From IMG/VR virus record IMGVR_UViG_3300020608_000013, positions 62,001 to 126,000 of that record: a stretch of 64,000 bases of DNA. One strand, 5' to 3'. Under the pieces are notes generated by a model. The model was not told the DNA's origin. It searched no databases and saw nothing but the letters and a program-made list of their open reading frames with translations. Positions 26,898 through 35,167 of the stretch are shown piece after piece (position 1 is the first letter of the stretch; each line of letters opens with the position of its first letter). Position numbers and translations under genes: made by a program. Source of the stretch: a virus.

Positions 26898-28330
26898 TAC
26901 TCGTCCTCATCTAACCATCGACTTATTGTTTCTAGAGCAGGCATCGCTACCTCTACATTTCTACTAATTTTACCAGGCGTGTCTAGAACAAAAGCATTTC
27001 TATAAATATTGAACTTTTCTTGCTCTAACTGCACACGGTCAATTTTAATAGCGCAGGCTATGTGGTCGCCGTCGTGATCACCACTCACAGCAGGTAGTAC
27101 GAGACTATGCACTGAAATAGTGTAGTCGCTCACATTCGACTTCACGCCCCCTATAAAGAACCGATTGCGTGACCCGAACAACATCGTTGGGAAACGCACG
27201 CCTACACCAGGAAACCCTTTAGGACTATAGCCACCCTTAATAAGGCTATCCATTAGACCAGCTAACCAAGGACAATACACATCGTGCTTATAATACAAAT
27301 ATTTTATAATTTGATTATGTGTCCAAGGTTTTTCACCTCGTTCTATAATAGAGCGGTTCATTAGATTTACTAAATGTAATCTAAAAATAGCTATCCCAAT
27401 ATTCCAAGGAATGAATATTTGTTCTGGGTCGGAGAAGCGCTCTACCGAGGAAATGACAGCATACATAGTGAAATTACTACGTGAGGCGAATATATGTTTA
27501 CGATATAAGCCCTCAGGACCGCCTAAGCGATCTTTTATTTGTGCGTCGTAATATTTTATTAACAACATATATGCTTTACTCAAGCGATTCTCATCTCGTT
27601 TTTCAGGGCGTTGTGTGGTTAAATTACGCAAAACGATAATAGCCTGTGTAGCACTATCTGTGGAGAAATCGAGATAGCTACACATACTAAACTCTTCGAG
27701 AACAATTAGGTGTTTATCAGGTAATGGTAAATGTACTGACAAGAAACTCTCGTGATAGGCCATGAACAGTTCATGGAATATTTCACTACCCTTCTTCTTA
27801 AACTTCTTACACCCATTTAACTTTTCATAGATTTCAAGATAATTCTGTGTGAAGTAGGTTAGTCCTCGTTTAATACCTAAACTCTCAACTGTTTCGTAAA
27901 GCATGGCAGCTTTCGCATTAGCGGGTTTATCAATACTCGTGTCAATCAAGTATTCAATAATATTTGTCCTGAATACCGTAAAACGATCCATTAACTTGGA
28001 TAACATTTTCATATTCGGGTTAAGGGACATACCCTCTAATTGCTTAAACCACAACCGTGTCCCGTCAGGTATACTAGGCGCATCTTTAACAGGCTCGTTG
28101 CATTTTGGACATATTCTACCCACAAGATGTGCGCCTTTCAACGCAATGTTTTCAGGACAAGCGCACTTAGGTATGTATATCCTATCACTGTCGCTGTCAG
28201 TATAACTCACACTGACCAGTTCTCTCATTTTTGTCGTTGGAGGGACGGTTGATAATTCTACTACACGGTACAATTTCGCCATCCGTTCGTAGTACTCATC
28301 GCCATTCACGACTACTTCAATAACGGGCAC
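26897..28330 (-). CDS. RNA polymerase beta' subunit, N-terminal catalytic part
   Basis: The catalytic beta' signature is intact: VSGDHDGDHIA (D418, D420, D422 from the GTG) matches NADFDGDQMA, with the three Mg-binding aspartates. Upstream are an N-terminal zinc ribbon (CACPENIALKG then CPKC, near residues 55-85) and FPTMLFGSRNRF near residue 385. At 477 residues it is about the size I recall for the beta' N-terminal subunit of the phiKZ non-virion polymerase (gp55). I start it at GTG 28330, which has AGGAG at 7-nt spacing. The in-frame ATG at 28387 has no SD and lies inside a terminator hairpin, so it is unlikely. The partner halves are at 13709 and 15658. Confidence 0.88.
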   Translation of the reverse strand: MPVIEVVVNGDEYYERMAKLYRVVELSTVPPTTKMRELVSVSYTDSDSDRIYIPKCACPENIALKGAHLVGRICPKCNEPVKDAPSIPDGTRLWFKQLEGMSLNPNMKMLSKLMDRFTVFRTNIIEYLIDTSIDKPANAKAAMLYETVESLGIKRGLTYFTQNYLEIYEKLNGCKKFKKKGSEIFHELFMAYHESFLSVHLPLPDKHLIVLEEFSMCSYLDFSTDSATQAIIVLRNLTTQRPEKRDENRLSKAYMLLIKYYDAQIKDRLGGPEGLYRKHIFASRSNFTMYAVISSVERFSDPEQIFIPWNIGIAIFRLHLVNLMNRSIIERGEKPWTHNQIIKYLYYKHDVYCPWLAGLMDSLIKGGYSPKGFPGVGVRFPTMLFGSRNRFFIGGVKSNVSDYTISVHSLVLPAVSGDHDGDHIACAIKIDRVQLEQEKFNIYRNAFVLDTPGKISRNVEVAMPALETISRWLDEDE

Positions 28331-28357
28331 ATTCTTACTCCTATTAATTTCACGAAC

Positions 28358-28396
28358 AAAAAAAATATAGTCGTCATGCGTTAACATGACGACTAT
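28358..28396 (-). terminator. Strong intrinsic terminator before the beta' N-terminal gene
   Basis: A 12-bp perfect stem (28367-28378 with 28385-28396, loop CGTTAA) is followed on the minus strand by a run of eight T (28365-28358). It ends the 28403-29605 transcript and lies 28 nt upstream of the GTG start of the beta' gene. Confidence 0.85.
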
Positions 28397-28402
28397 TATT
28401 TG

Positions 28403-29605
28403 TTAGAAGAACAGAGTTCGAGGGTTGGCGCTCTCCTCAACACCAAGGTCCATAGCGAATCCGCCTAGACCCCCAAAGATGTTATTACCAACTTGACCAA
28501 CATTGGTAGAGTAACCGTTGGCATTCATAACCTTTTCGGGCGGGATTACAATGTCACAACCAATCCCTGTTACTGTAAAACCGAAAGTAGTGGAGAATTT
28601 TAGTAGGGATTGAATTGAGTTTTGACTTTCAATAAACCCTGGAGCTTGATCTCTCGCATCATTTGCGAGACGAGACACCTTTAGGAAATTCCCAATGGCT
28701 TCATTATTATAGTCGCCGATTAAGATTGGGACTACTCGATCTCCCTTATATTGCTTAAACAGTCCCCGTGTGTAGTCGGACTCCCGACTAGTGACAGCAC
28801 TCAAAATACTATCGATCCCGAAACCAGTGAGGAATTCTCTCACGTCATCAACCGTCGAAACGGTCACGTTCTGTTCTACCAGAGCTTCCAAGCGCTCTGT
28901 GGCGAGCGCCTTCAAGTACGTCTTCGTTTTCGTAACGAAGTTGAGCGCCATGAGCGCAATACGCTCATACATATCAGTGTCTAGTGGAAGACTATTAGAT
29001 GTAATACCTGTTACGGTATTGACGAGGAATCGCGATCTTGAATCCGCGATGATCTTACTATCCACGAATACAGTGTAGCTCCCACCGTTTTGAGGGGCTG
29101 CAACCTCAAGAACTTGATTGTGCGGGACATAATTCCCAAACAATCGCGCATTTGGCATTTTAACACCATTACTAATGTTATAGTGGTGCTTGGTTTTGTC
29201 CCCCAACACAGTGTCTAGGGATGAGTTTATAACCTGATTAAGGAGGGCCTCGTACTCCCCTGGCGGTAGGTTCTCAGGAACCCAAGTCAGACTGATACTA
29301 TTCCCCTTGCCTTCAAAAGCCTCTTTGTTGAGACTTGACATGGGTGTTATCACGGTCGCGTCGTTGTTTAGATAAACAGAAGACTCGATTAATAAGTGCT
29401 CCAGTTTGAAGGGTGTACCACCCTCGTCCTTAACCAACATTTCTAGAGTAATAGCCTCGCGCTCCCCTAGACGGAGTGGACTAATTCTTACGCTTTTCCC
29501 CCATACGCTATCTTCCAGGGCGCTTAAGGCTTTAGCCTGTAAAGAACCTGTAGGGTTAATTCTAGTTAGAAATGGTACTAGACCTGACATGTCACTGTTG
29601 TTCAT
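28403..29605 (-). CDS. Abundantly expressed-looking protein of unknown function, upstream of beta' gene
   Basis: The 400-residue protein stands alone between its own promoter-like TATATTATA with stem-loop (29636-29665) and a strong terminator (28358-28396), with AAGGAG 7 nt before the ATG. Such a monocistronic unit suggests high expression. It is a mixed alpha/beta protein with a Gly/Asn-rich C-terminal region (VGQVGNNIFGGLGGF, near 375-390) and no recognised catalytic motif. In phiKZ the gene just before the beta' N-terminal subunit gene encodes the nuclear shell protein chimallin (from memory), so position suggests that role, but chimallins are about 600 residues and no similarity can be claimed. 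A virion protein is equally possible. Confidence 0.7.
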   Translation of the reverse strand: MNNSDMSGLVPFLTRINPTGSLQAKALSALEDSVWGKSVRISPLRLGEREAITLEMLVKDEGGTPFKLEHLLIESSVYLNNDATVITPMSSLNKEAFEGKGNSISLTWVPENLPPGEYEALLNQVINSSLDTVLGDKTKHHYNISNGVKMPNARLFGNYVPHNQVLEVAAPQNGGSYTVFVDSKIIADSRSRFLVNTVTGITSNSLPLDTDMYERIALMALNFVTKTKTYLKALATERLEALVEQNVTVSTVDDVREFLTGFGIDSILSAVTSRESDYTRGLFKQYKGDRVVPILIGDYNNEAIGNFLKVSRLANDARDQAPGFIESQNSIQSLLKFSTTFGFTVTGIGCDIVIPPEKVMNANGYSTNVGQVGNNIFGGLGGFAMDLGVEESANPRTLFF

Positions 29606-29635
29606 TTAATTGCTCCTTGTTAATGAACGTTGCTA

Positions 29636-29665
29636 ATGAGCAAGTAAGCTCATATTTATAATATA
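29636..29665 (-). promoter_or_regulatory. TATATTATA promoter-like element with stem-loop
   Basis: On the minus strand TATATTATA (29665-29657) is followed by an ATGAGC/GCTCAT stem with a 6-nt loop (29636-29653), then the leader of the 28403-29605 gene. It is one of six close copies of this arrangement. Confidence 0.55.
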
Positions 29666-29751
29666 CGGTTGAATATATGTATAATCGTTATTACGACGCT
29701 ACATAGTTTCAATGTATAACAAACCTTTGTAAAAAAATACTAGAGTAAATA

Positions 29752-30813
29752 ATGTTAAGAAAATATTTCGATAAAATAAGTGGTACACACGTTAGTACCT
29801 ACGCAAACGATGATTGGTTACGGCGTACCGTTAGTATATCATCAGCGCAAGTCCGACGATATTATATGTACTCAAACCATTATATAAAAACCGAGCATTT
29901 ACTCGTTAGGTTTTTACGTTCCCTTGACCTTCCAATTGAGAAAAGTAAAGAGGCTTATTTAAACCACGCTAAAGTACAAGGTATGCAACTGAGTAAAGTT
30001 TTCCAATTCACTTCACCGTTACAACTTGGTGTGCTCCACGATGATGTATTGTATAGTGGTAAACACCTTATCTACACTTTTAAAGGTAGTTCAAATAACC
30101 AGGTTAGTTGGTATCGACGAAAACCCATACGTTTAATCTATACGCGTGCAAACTACTTAGACTTCCCGCCTCTACACGGTATATTGCCGAGCACCATGAC
30201 AATCATATCGATTAACTTAATAGACCTTATGAGTATGTATTATGAATATAAGGTACACCGTTCTCGTTTAAACAGTCTTTACCGAAAAGTTCGACCCGAT
30301 TTACCTATTTCGGCAGGACATTTTATAAACACAATGATACTACCTTCCTTATCCGTCGATTCTTTTTTAAGTACAATAACAAACAATATTATTAAACCAA
30401 AATCGAGAGAGAAGGCAAATATACACTCTTTCACATTAAGGGAGTATACAAAAGAATTTGATGAAATTATTGAAAACTACCGACAGAATGTAGTGTTACA
30501 GGGTAGTGATTATAACACTGCTTTAGTTAACTACCCTAATTTACTCTACAAGCAACCTAATGGGTTCTTATCCTATAAACTACCCTTTAGTACCTTTAAC
30601 ACTATATCACGGCTTGTAGCTTACCTCATGCGGTTAGACCATATGTATAGTTATATCCATCTAGACCGTGAAGGATTTAAACAATCTAATGGTAGTGAAT
30701 ACTATTACCTCACTCGTTTCTCTCGTTTACTTAAACGTGATAACCAAATGAAGACCTTAGTAAGTGCCTTTAACGACACCGCTTTAGAAGAACGTTTTAA
30801 CTACTTTTTATAA
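29752..30813 (+). CDS. Hypothetical protein, lone plus-strand gene
   Basis: The 353-residue protein is rich in Tyr, Arg, Leu and Ser, with a moderately basic N-terminus. No motif is recognised; a hydrophobic stretch near 150-165 (MTIISINLIDLMSMYY) is too short and polar for a confident membrane segment. No strong SD precedes the ATG (ACTAGAGTAAATA). It is divergent from the 28403-29605 unit and ends before a 9-bp hairpin at 30828-30852 and the long non-coding region. Confidence 0.7.
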   Translation: MLRKYFDKISGTHVSTYANDDWLRRTVSISSAQVRRYYMYSNHYIKTEHLLVRFLRSLDLPIEKSKEAYLNHAKVQGMQLSKVFQFTSPLQLGVLHDDVLYSGKHLIYTFKGSSNNQVSWYRRKPIRLIYTRANYLDFPPLHGILPSTMTIISINLIDLMSMYYEYKVHRSRLNSLYRKVRPDLPISAGHFINTMILPSLSVDSFLSTITNNIIKPKSREKANIHSFTLREYTKEFDEIIENYRQNVVLQGSDYNTALVNYPNLLYKQPNGFLSYKLPFSTFNTISRLVAYLMRLDHMYSYIHLDREGFKQSNGSEYYYLTRFSRLLKRDNQMKTLVSAFNDTALEERFNYFL

Positions 30814-30827
30814 AACGACGTAAAAAG

Positions 30828-30852
30828 CAGGGATCGCGAAACACGATCCCTG
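30828..30852 (+). terminator. Hairpin after the 353-residue gene
   Basis: A 9-bp stem CAGGGATCG/CGATCCCTG with a 7-nt loop lies 15 nt after the stop at 30813. No T-run follows, so termination is probable rather than certain. Confidence 0.55.
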
Positions 30853-31454
30853 AATATATGAACAACGTACAATTCCCCCATTGGCACTGTCTAAACCAGA
30901 GCTTGAGGAGTAGGACCGCAAAGTCACTACAATCTATTATATAAAATAGGTGTTGTTATTCGATAATCTAATCTAGACCTTCTCAACAACTAACATACTG
31001 GGTTATGCACAAACCTATCTAACATGATAAATCACACTTAGTGAATATTACTTATTATCTCTTTTTCTACTATACACTGGTAGTCAAACTTAGTGTAACC
31101 TAAACACTTTAACATTGTTGGATAATCTATACAGATGATTTACCATTAAACACTATTACTAAATTCATCTACACAATACCTATCCTTAGTCTATGTGTTA
31201 TTAATTCATCTTCTATCTGATTATACAAGATGGAAAACTAAACTATAAATACTATCCTTTAAAACAGGGCTACCCCCCCCCCAAGTATGCTTAGTTTAGT
31301 GTTTGATGGCTCGTTCCTTCGTAACTCGTACAATACATTACAACACAAGGTATAAAAATACAGAGTGAAAAATAGGCAAGAAAAAAATAAGGACACAAAT
31401 AAAGTGTACTACGACATTACGCCATAGCACACTCGGTGGGTTAAGGTAACTTAC
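30853..31454. other. Non-coding stretch with first poly-C element
   Basis: About 600 nt without a convincing gene on either strand. It is AT-rich with relatively few G on the plus strand and contains the first copy of the poly-C stem-loop element (31234-31345). A segment near 30950 (GGTGTTGTTATTCGATA) resembles GGGGTTGCTATTCGGTA at 32537, so the two non-coding flanks of the small gene at 31455 share more than one element. No tRNA fold was found by eye. Confidence 0.5.
31234..31345. repeat. Poly-C stem-loop element, copy 1
   Basis: A stem (ACTAAACT 31237-31244 with AGTTTAGT 31293-31300) encloses ACTATCCT, AGGGCTA, a run of 10 C (31273-31282) and AAGT. Outside the stem is GGCTCGTTCCTTCG followed by TAACTCGTACAATACAT. 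Copy 2 at 32422-32521 has the same inner and outer sequences, but its stem is of entirely different sequence and still pairs, so the stem looks selected for pairing. Confidence 0.65.
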
Positions 31455-31940
31455 CTATTTACATAACGACGATCTTGTTTTTACCGAAAGTTGATAAACA
31501 TCGTCAACTAAATGGTAGGTCACGTTGAAGGTTTTAAAAACATCACCTCCAAAAGCTCTCATTAGGGCATCAACGTCTATGGGTGTACTACTCCCTATTA
31601 ACTCAGCCACATATTCAGTAGGCTCTTTAGTCTTCAGACCCACAAAATTTAAAAGGTCGTACTTGTTCACCCATCTACTAAAATACGGCTCTACCCGCAC
31701 TAACTCCTCATCCACCTTTCCTATATGGACTATCGCGTCTATACTCCCCTCATGCCATGTAATTTCAAAACGTTTAACTTCGATAGCATCGTAGCCATAG
31801 TGATTATCCAATACTTCATTTATACCATATACATCCCCTTCACCACACCCAGTGGTGACGACATCAATCAGTTCTAAGTGATCGAAATCGTATACTTCGC
31901 ACAATCCTTTACAAAGGTGGACTTTCATTGATTTAAACAT
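31455..31940 (-). CDS. Hypothetical protein isolated in the non-coding region
   Basis: The 161-residue acidic protein is the only convincing gene between 30.8 and 34.3 kb. It is preceded by TATATTATA plus a stem-loop (31963-31995), the same start signal as other minus-strand operons. The SD is weak (AGAGA) and a second ATG follows four codons later. No motif is recognised; four cysteines lie in the first half (C9, C14, C32 among them) without a zinc pattern. Confidence 0.7.
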   Translation of the reverse strand: MFKSMKVHLCKGLCEVYDFDHLELIDVVTTGCGEGDVYGINEVLDNHYGYDAIEVKRFEITWHEGSIDAIVHIGKVDEELVRVEPYFSRWVNKYDLLNFVGLKTKEPTEYVAELIGSSTPIDVDALMRAFGGDVFKTFNVTYHLVDDVYQLSVKTRSSLCK

Positions 31941-31962
31941 AACGCTATCTCTTAATGGTTAT

Positions 31963-31995
31963 TGACTACTCCATTATAGTCATGTCTATAATATA
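31963..31995 (-). promoter_or_regulatory. TATATTATA promoter-like element with stem-loop
   Basis: On the minus strand TATATTATA (31995-31987) is followed by a TGACTA/TAGTCA stem (31977-31982 with 31963-31968, 8-nt loop), 23 nt before the ATG at 31940. Confidence 0.55.
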
Positions 31996-33224
31996 CCCGT
32001 ATACCAATCTATATTAACCACGATACTTCACTCGACAGACACAAGTAGACCACCTGTAACGCCTTAACGCTACTGATGGTTATACTACGTTCCAACAACT
32101 CACTCTACGCTATCTACAGTCCACGTTATAAGGTTTTCACAACCTAAGTGATGCCTAACCTCACTATCGTGTTATAAACCCTCTCCCTACTCAGTATACC
32201 TTTAACCTTTCTACGACGTTATTACAGTTACCTCACTTTGGTGTTATCAGACCAACCCTAATGACCCATAGGGCATAGGGATAGACATAACGGATACTGT
32301 ATACCTTATGGCTTAACGTTATCACTATGTTATACTTTACCTTAATCGTCTACCTTCGTCTTCCTATATGCACCCAAGGCACGGAAGGTATTATATATCA
32401 TCATGATTACACTATAGGTTAACTATATTACGACACTATACACTATCCTCTTAAGAAGGGCTACCCCCCCCCCCAAGTCGTAATATAGTAGAAGAGGACT
32501 CGTTCCTTCGTAACTCGTTCAACACATAAATAAAGATTGGGGTTGCTATTCGGTATGGGTAAAAAGTAGTCAACTTAAAATAGACCTCAGTAGTCATCTA
32601 CAGATGGTTAAAAAATAGGCTTAAGTAACACACCTCTGGTAGCGGTCTCACCCACCAGACTAGACTCATGTCGAGAAGGTAGTCTAGACTAACCAAGTGG
32701 TACACTAACACAATAACACAGTAAAGCTAGGTTTACCTACCAGTCTAGGCAGAAAGTCTAGAATGGGTAACAGAGTCACGCTTTGTGCTTAGGGAATATT
32801 CTCTACCAGGTTAATAAACGTGCTAATCGTTAAAGTTTCTGGCCAGTCTACTAACCCTTATATTTTTAATATTAGTTAGGTTATTTAGCCTTAGCTTACA
32901 CGCTTAGCGAAGGGGGTAGTTAATGTACCGTTATAAACCTCTCAGTGACGCTAGATTGATTTTTTAACCCTATAGGCAAGCTTACCTACTACCTAGCGTG
33001 GTGATGGGCACTATAGCCCTTTAAAACAGATTTAAGCAATCAGTGTACATACGCCATTGTCAATGACCTTTAACGAGTTTTTGGGTTAGTCACGACACTT
33101 TCTGGCCATTAGTTTCAGAGGACTACCGTAGACCTTATTCCAGCGATCGATCATTGATCAGACGATCTGGAATTAGTCCCTAACGGTGTCGTTTTTAAGG
33201 GTTTTATAGGGTGTCTAACTATTG
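31996..33224. other. Long non-coding stretch with second poly-C element
   Basis: About 1.2 kb with no convincing gene. In roughly 32000-32450 the plus strand has visibly more C than G. Besides the poly-C element at 32422-32521 there are hairpins at 32350-32392 (TACCTTC/GAAGGTA) and a cluster of CTAGACT/AGTCTAG words between 32655 and 32775 that can pair with each other. From 33137 to 33173 TTCCAG...CTGGAA encloses CGATCG and TGATCA words. I see no protein signal in any frame; a replication origin or a structured transcript are the plausible contents. Confidence 0.45.
32422..32521. repeat. Poly-C stem-loop element, copy 2
   Basis: A 13-bp perfect stem (32422-32434 with 32477-32489) encloses ACTATCCT, AAGGGCTA, a run of 11 C (32464-32474) and AAGT. 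Downstream GGACTCGTTCCTTCG then TAACTCGTTCAACACAT repeats the sequence of copy 1 at 31309-31345. Within it ACTCGTTC occurs twice, 15 nt apart. Confidence 0.65.
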
Positions 33225-33301
33225 ACCATTTTAGGATATACCCTTCTATATATAATCTATAGATTATATATAGAAGGGTGGATGGAATCTGAAAAATGGT
33301 A
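33225..33301. repeat. Large inverted repeat (40-nt perfect palindrome with outer arms)
   Basis: Bases 33240-33279 form a perfect 20+20 palindrome starting ACCCTTCTATATATAATCTA. Outside it ACCATTTT (33225-33232) pairs with AAAATGGT (33294-33301). In DNA this can extrude a cruciform with an AT-rich core; in RNA it would be a 20-bp stem without a loop. It is the longest perfect palindrome I see in the window. Confidence 0.85.
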
Positions 33302-34274
33302 CTTTTAGGTCGTGTTATACAAGTAGTCGCGCACGCCCGCATGGTTCCTATTTAGTTTATAATATCTAAGATATTATAAACATGCGCGAGCGCGTGGGCG
33401 CGAACGCGTGCGGTACTTTAGATTTTATTTCTAGCGATCGTGATGGTTTAATTCACCGACCTGTTAAAAAAATCAGGTGGAAGCGAAGAACATCGATCGC
33501 TCTTCAGTTCCAAGCTCAGCTCCCTTAGCGAGAGACTACACACCACCCCTGTCTTAAACCCCAGCCGCTGAAAGCTTGGGCTGGGGTTACTTCGATTCAA
33601 CCGTGGAAATTAATAATCACCACCGAGGGCCTTTTTCTAACCATCGAACCAACCCCCCGAAAATTTCAAAACCCTGAAACACAATGGTGAACGTCGTCAG
33701 GTTGAACACCATGACTCGTCCTGACTTAGGGGTCAGGACTTCGTGGCATACACAGACCTAGCCTATATCGCTCTGTAATCGATTCTAAGCCATTTTTTAC
33801 CTTGAGATGATTCATGTTAGGGGTAGGGGTAGATAAAGGCGATATGAGCTTCTGAGGGCTATAGAAAAAAGATAAACCAAACTAAACAAAACCGAAGGTT
33901 TATCACTAAAATCCCTCGAAGAGGGGATAGAGCGTCTGCAAGACAAAAGTATTATAACCCCGCGACCCCAGGCGAAAAAAAGCGCTGCGAGCGAAACTGG
34001 AGAAAACTGAAAGGTAGATTGTGCGCTATATGGGCGTGAGATCGCCATACAGACGTTTTAGGGGGCTAGCCTATGTTTTGGTATAGGTGGGTGTTATAAA
34101 GTGGCTTAAAATGCATTCTACGGTATTTTAGCATTTTGAGTAATGTAGTGATAATTGATCAATTATCATTCACTATTAAACGACAAATCACTTTGAAAAA
34201 TTTTAATGGTGTTGTGCTGTAGTACAAGATCGGTGTTTTGATAAATTGTTAAAAACAAAGGAGTTATTAAGGAA
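33302..34274. other. Highly structured non-coding stretch, candidate origin or ncRNA region
   Basis: About 970 nt without a convincing gene. It holds GC-rich CGCG-repeat sequence (33326-33415) flanking a 27-nt palindrome, then nested hairpins: GCGATCG/CGATCGC (33433-33501), AACCCCAGCC/GGCTGGGGTT (33557-33588), GTCCTGAC/GTCAGGAC (33718-33739), GATAAACC/GGTTTATC (33871-33904) and the palindrome GATAATTGATCAATTATC (34150-34167). The local GC content differs from neighbouring coding DNA. The density of stems is far higher than anywhere else in the window. Confidence 0.55.
33354..33380. promoter_or_regulatory. Palindrome carrying TATTATA elements on both strands
   Basis: GTTTATAATATCT and AGATATTATAAAC are inverted copies around one central base. 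Each arm contains a TATTATA like the promoter elements elsewhere, and on the plus strand it is followed by ATGCGCGAGCGCG, a short stem, as in the promoter-hairpin pattern. It could be a bidirectional promoter or part of an origin. Confidence 0.4.
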
Positions 34275-35108
34275 ATGGATACGATTAACGGTGTTATAAA
34301 TGCCATCAAGCATCAGATACCTCGGGCGATTCTAGAAGAAACGTTTAATGAACCTGATGCTGGGTTGTTACGCAGTATCGATGATGGAATTTACCGCAAT
34401 GTGATACTAGGTCGAGTCGTTCTAGATTGTAACCTAATCGGAGGTGAAGAGGCTTTAATTTACATAAGTCAAAGCCAAGCCGAACGGGTTAATGACATGG
34501 TGTCGCTTTATGATATACCTGATAGTGCGACACAAAACAGAGAGGTTATATCGCCACTTAGCGTGACTTATGCGACCTCATTAATGTCTAACGCAGGGTC
34601 TAGTCTTTCGATGGGTAGGGCACGGCACATGGGCGCTTCTCAATCGTCTGGTGGATGTAGTCAGAGTGAGCTTTTAAAGCAAGCTAAGAGTATGTTAGAC
34701 ACGATGAAACCATTACCCGTACTTTCCCACACTAACCTGAAAATGACCGCACGTAACGTACTAAGAGTGACGGATAGTAGTGGTATTTTTGGTGATTTCA
34801 TTCTTCGTTGTATCTTGGGTAATTCAGCGAATATGGAGAACCTCCAACCCTACTCTCGATTAAATTTCAACGAGCTTTGTGTACTGGCTTGTAAGGCGTA
34901 TTGTCATAACGAACTTGTCATTAAGCTGAATAAACAAAAAATTGCGTATGGGCAAGGTCTAGGGGTTATAAAGGATATTGTCGATGAGTATAGTGAGGCG
35001 AATGAACTTTACTTAGATTATCTGAAGAATGTGTGGACGACCGTTGCTTTTTGCAATGACCGCGATACCTACCGTAGATTTATCTCGTTGCAAATACCTA
35101 ATTTTTAA
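34275..35108 (+). CDS. Hypothetical protein
   Basis: The 277-residue protein begins after AAGGAGTTATTAAGGAA, where AAGGAG is 13 nt and AAGG 3 nt from the ATG, so the start is reasonable but not perfect. Its middle (about 95-130) is a Ser/Gly/Met-rich low-complexity linker between two ordered parts. No motif is recognised. It is the first gene to the right of the non-coding region, transcribed away from it, and ends before a 16-bp terminator shared with the convergent gene. Confidence 0.7.
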   Translation: MDTINGVINAIKHQIPRAILEETFNEPDAGLLRSIDDGIYRNVILGRVVLDCNLIGGEEALIYISQSQAERVNDMVSLYDIPDSATQNREVISPLSVTYATSLMSNAGSSLSMGRARHMGASQSSGGCSQSELLKQAKSMLDTMKPLPVLSHTNLKMTARNVLRVTDSSGIFGDFILRCILGNSANMENLQPYSRLNFNELCVLACKAYCHNELVIKLNKQKIAYGQGLGVIKDIVDEYSEANELYLDYLKNVWTTVAFCNDRDTYRRFISLQIPNF

Positions 35109-35125
35109 GAAAAAAAAACAAATGA

Positions 35126-35161
35126 CTACTACCAAGATGGGATAACCCATCTTGGTAGTAG
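35126..35161. terminator. Terminator stem-loop between convergent genes
   Basis: A 16-bp perfect stem (35126-35141 with 35146-35161), loop ATAA. On the minus strand it is followed by a run of nine T, giving a strong terminator for the 35168-35683 gene; on the plus strand it follows the 277-residue gene. Confidence 0.85.
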
Positions 35162-35167
35162 CTTTGG

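Noticed and set aside
28331-28387. ATG start of beta' at 28387
   Set aside because: Lies in a terminator hairpin without SD; GTG 28330 has AGGAG at the right distance.
31273-32474. Poly-C runs as pure sequencing artefacts
   Set aside because: The run lengths may be inexact, but the conserved flanks and covarying stems in both copies argue the elements are real.
33151-33342. 63-residue minus-strand ORF
   Set aside because: It runs through the 40-nt palindrome and has no ribosome-binding site.
33812-34048. 78-residue minus-strand ORF in the non-coding region
   Set aside because: No SD, low-complexity Ser/Arg/Leu composition and dense overlap with hairpins; it looks like chance open frame.
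30853-34274. tRNA genes or CRISPR array in the non-coding region
   Set aside because: No cloverleaf with a T-arm GTTCRA in a 5-bp stem and no regularly spaced repeats were found; the poly-C copies are only two and 1.2 kb apart.
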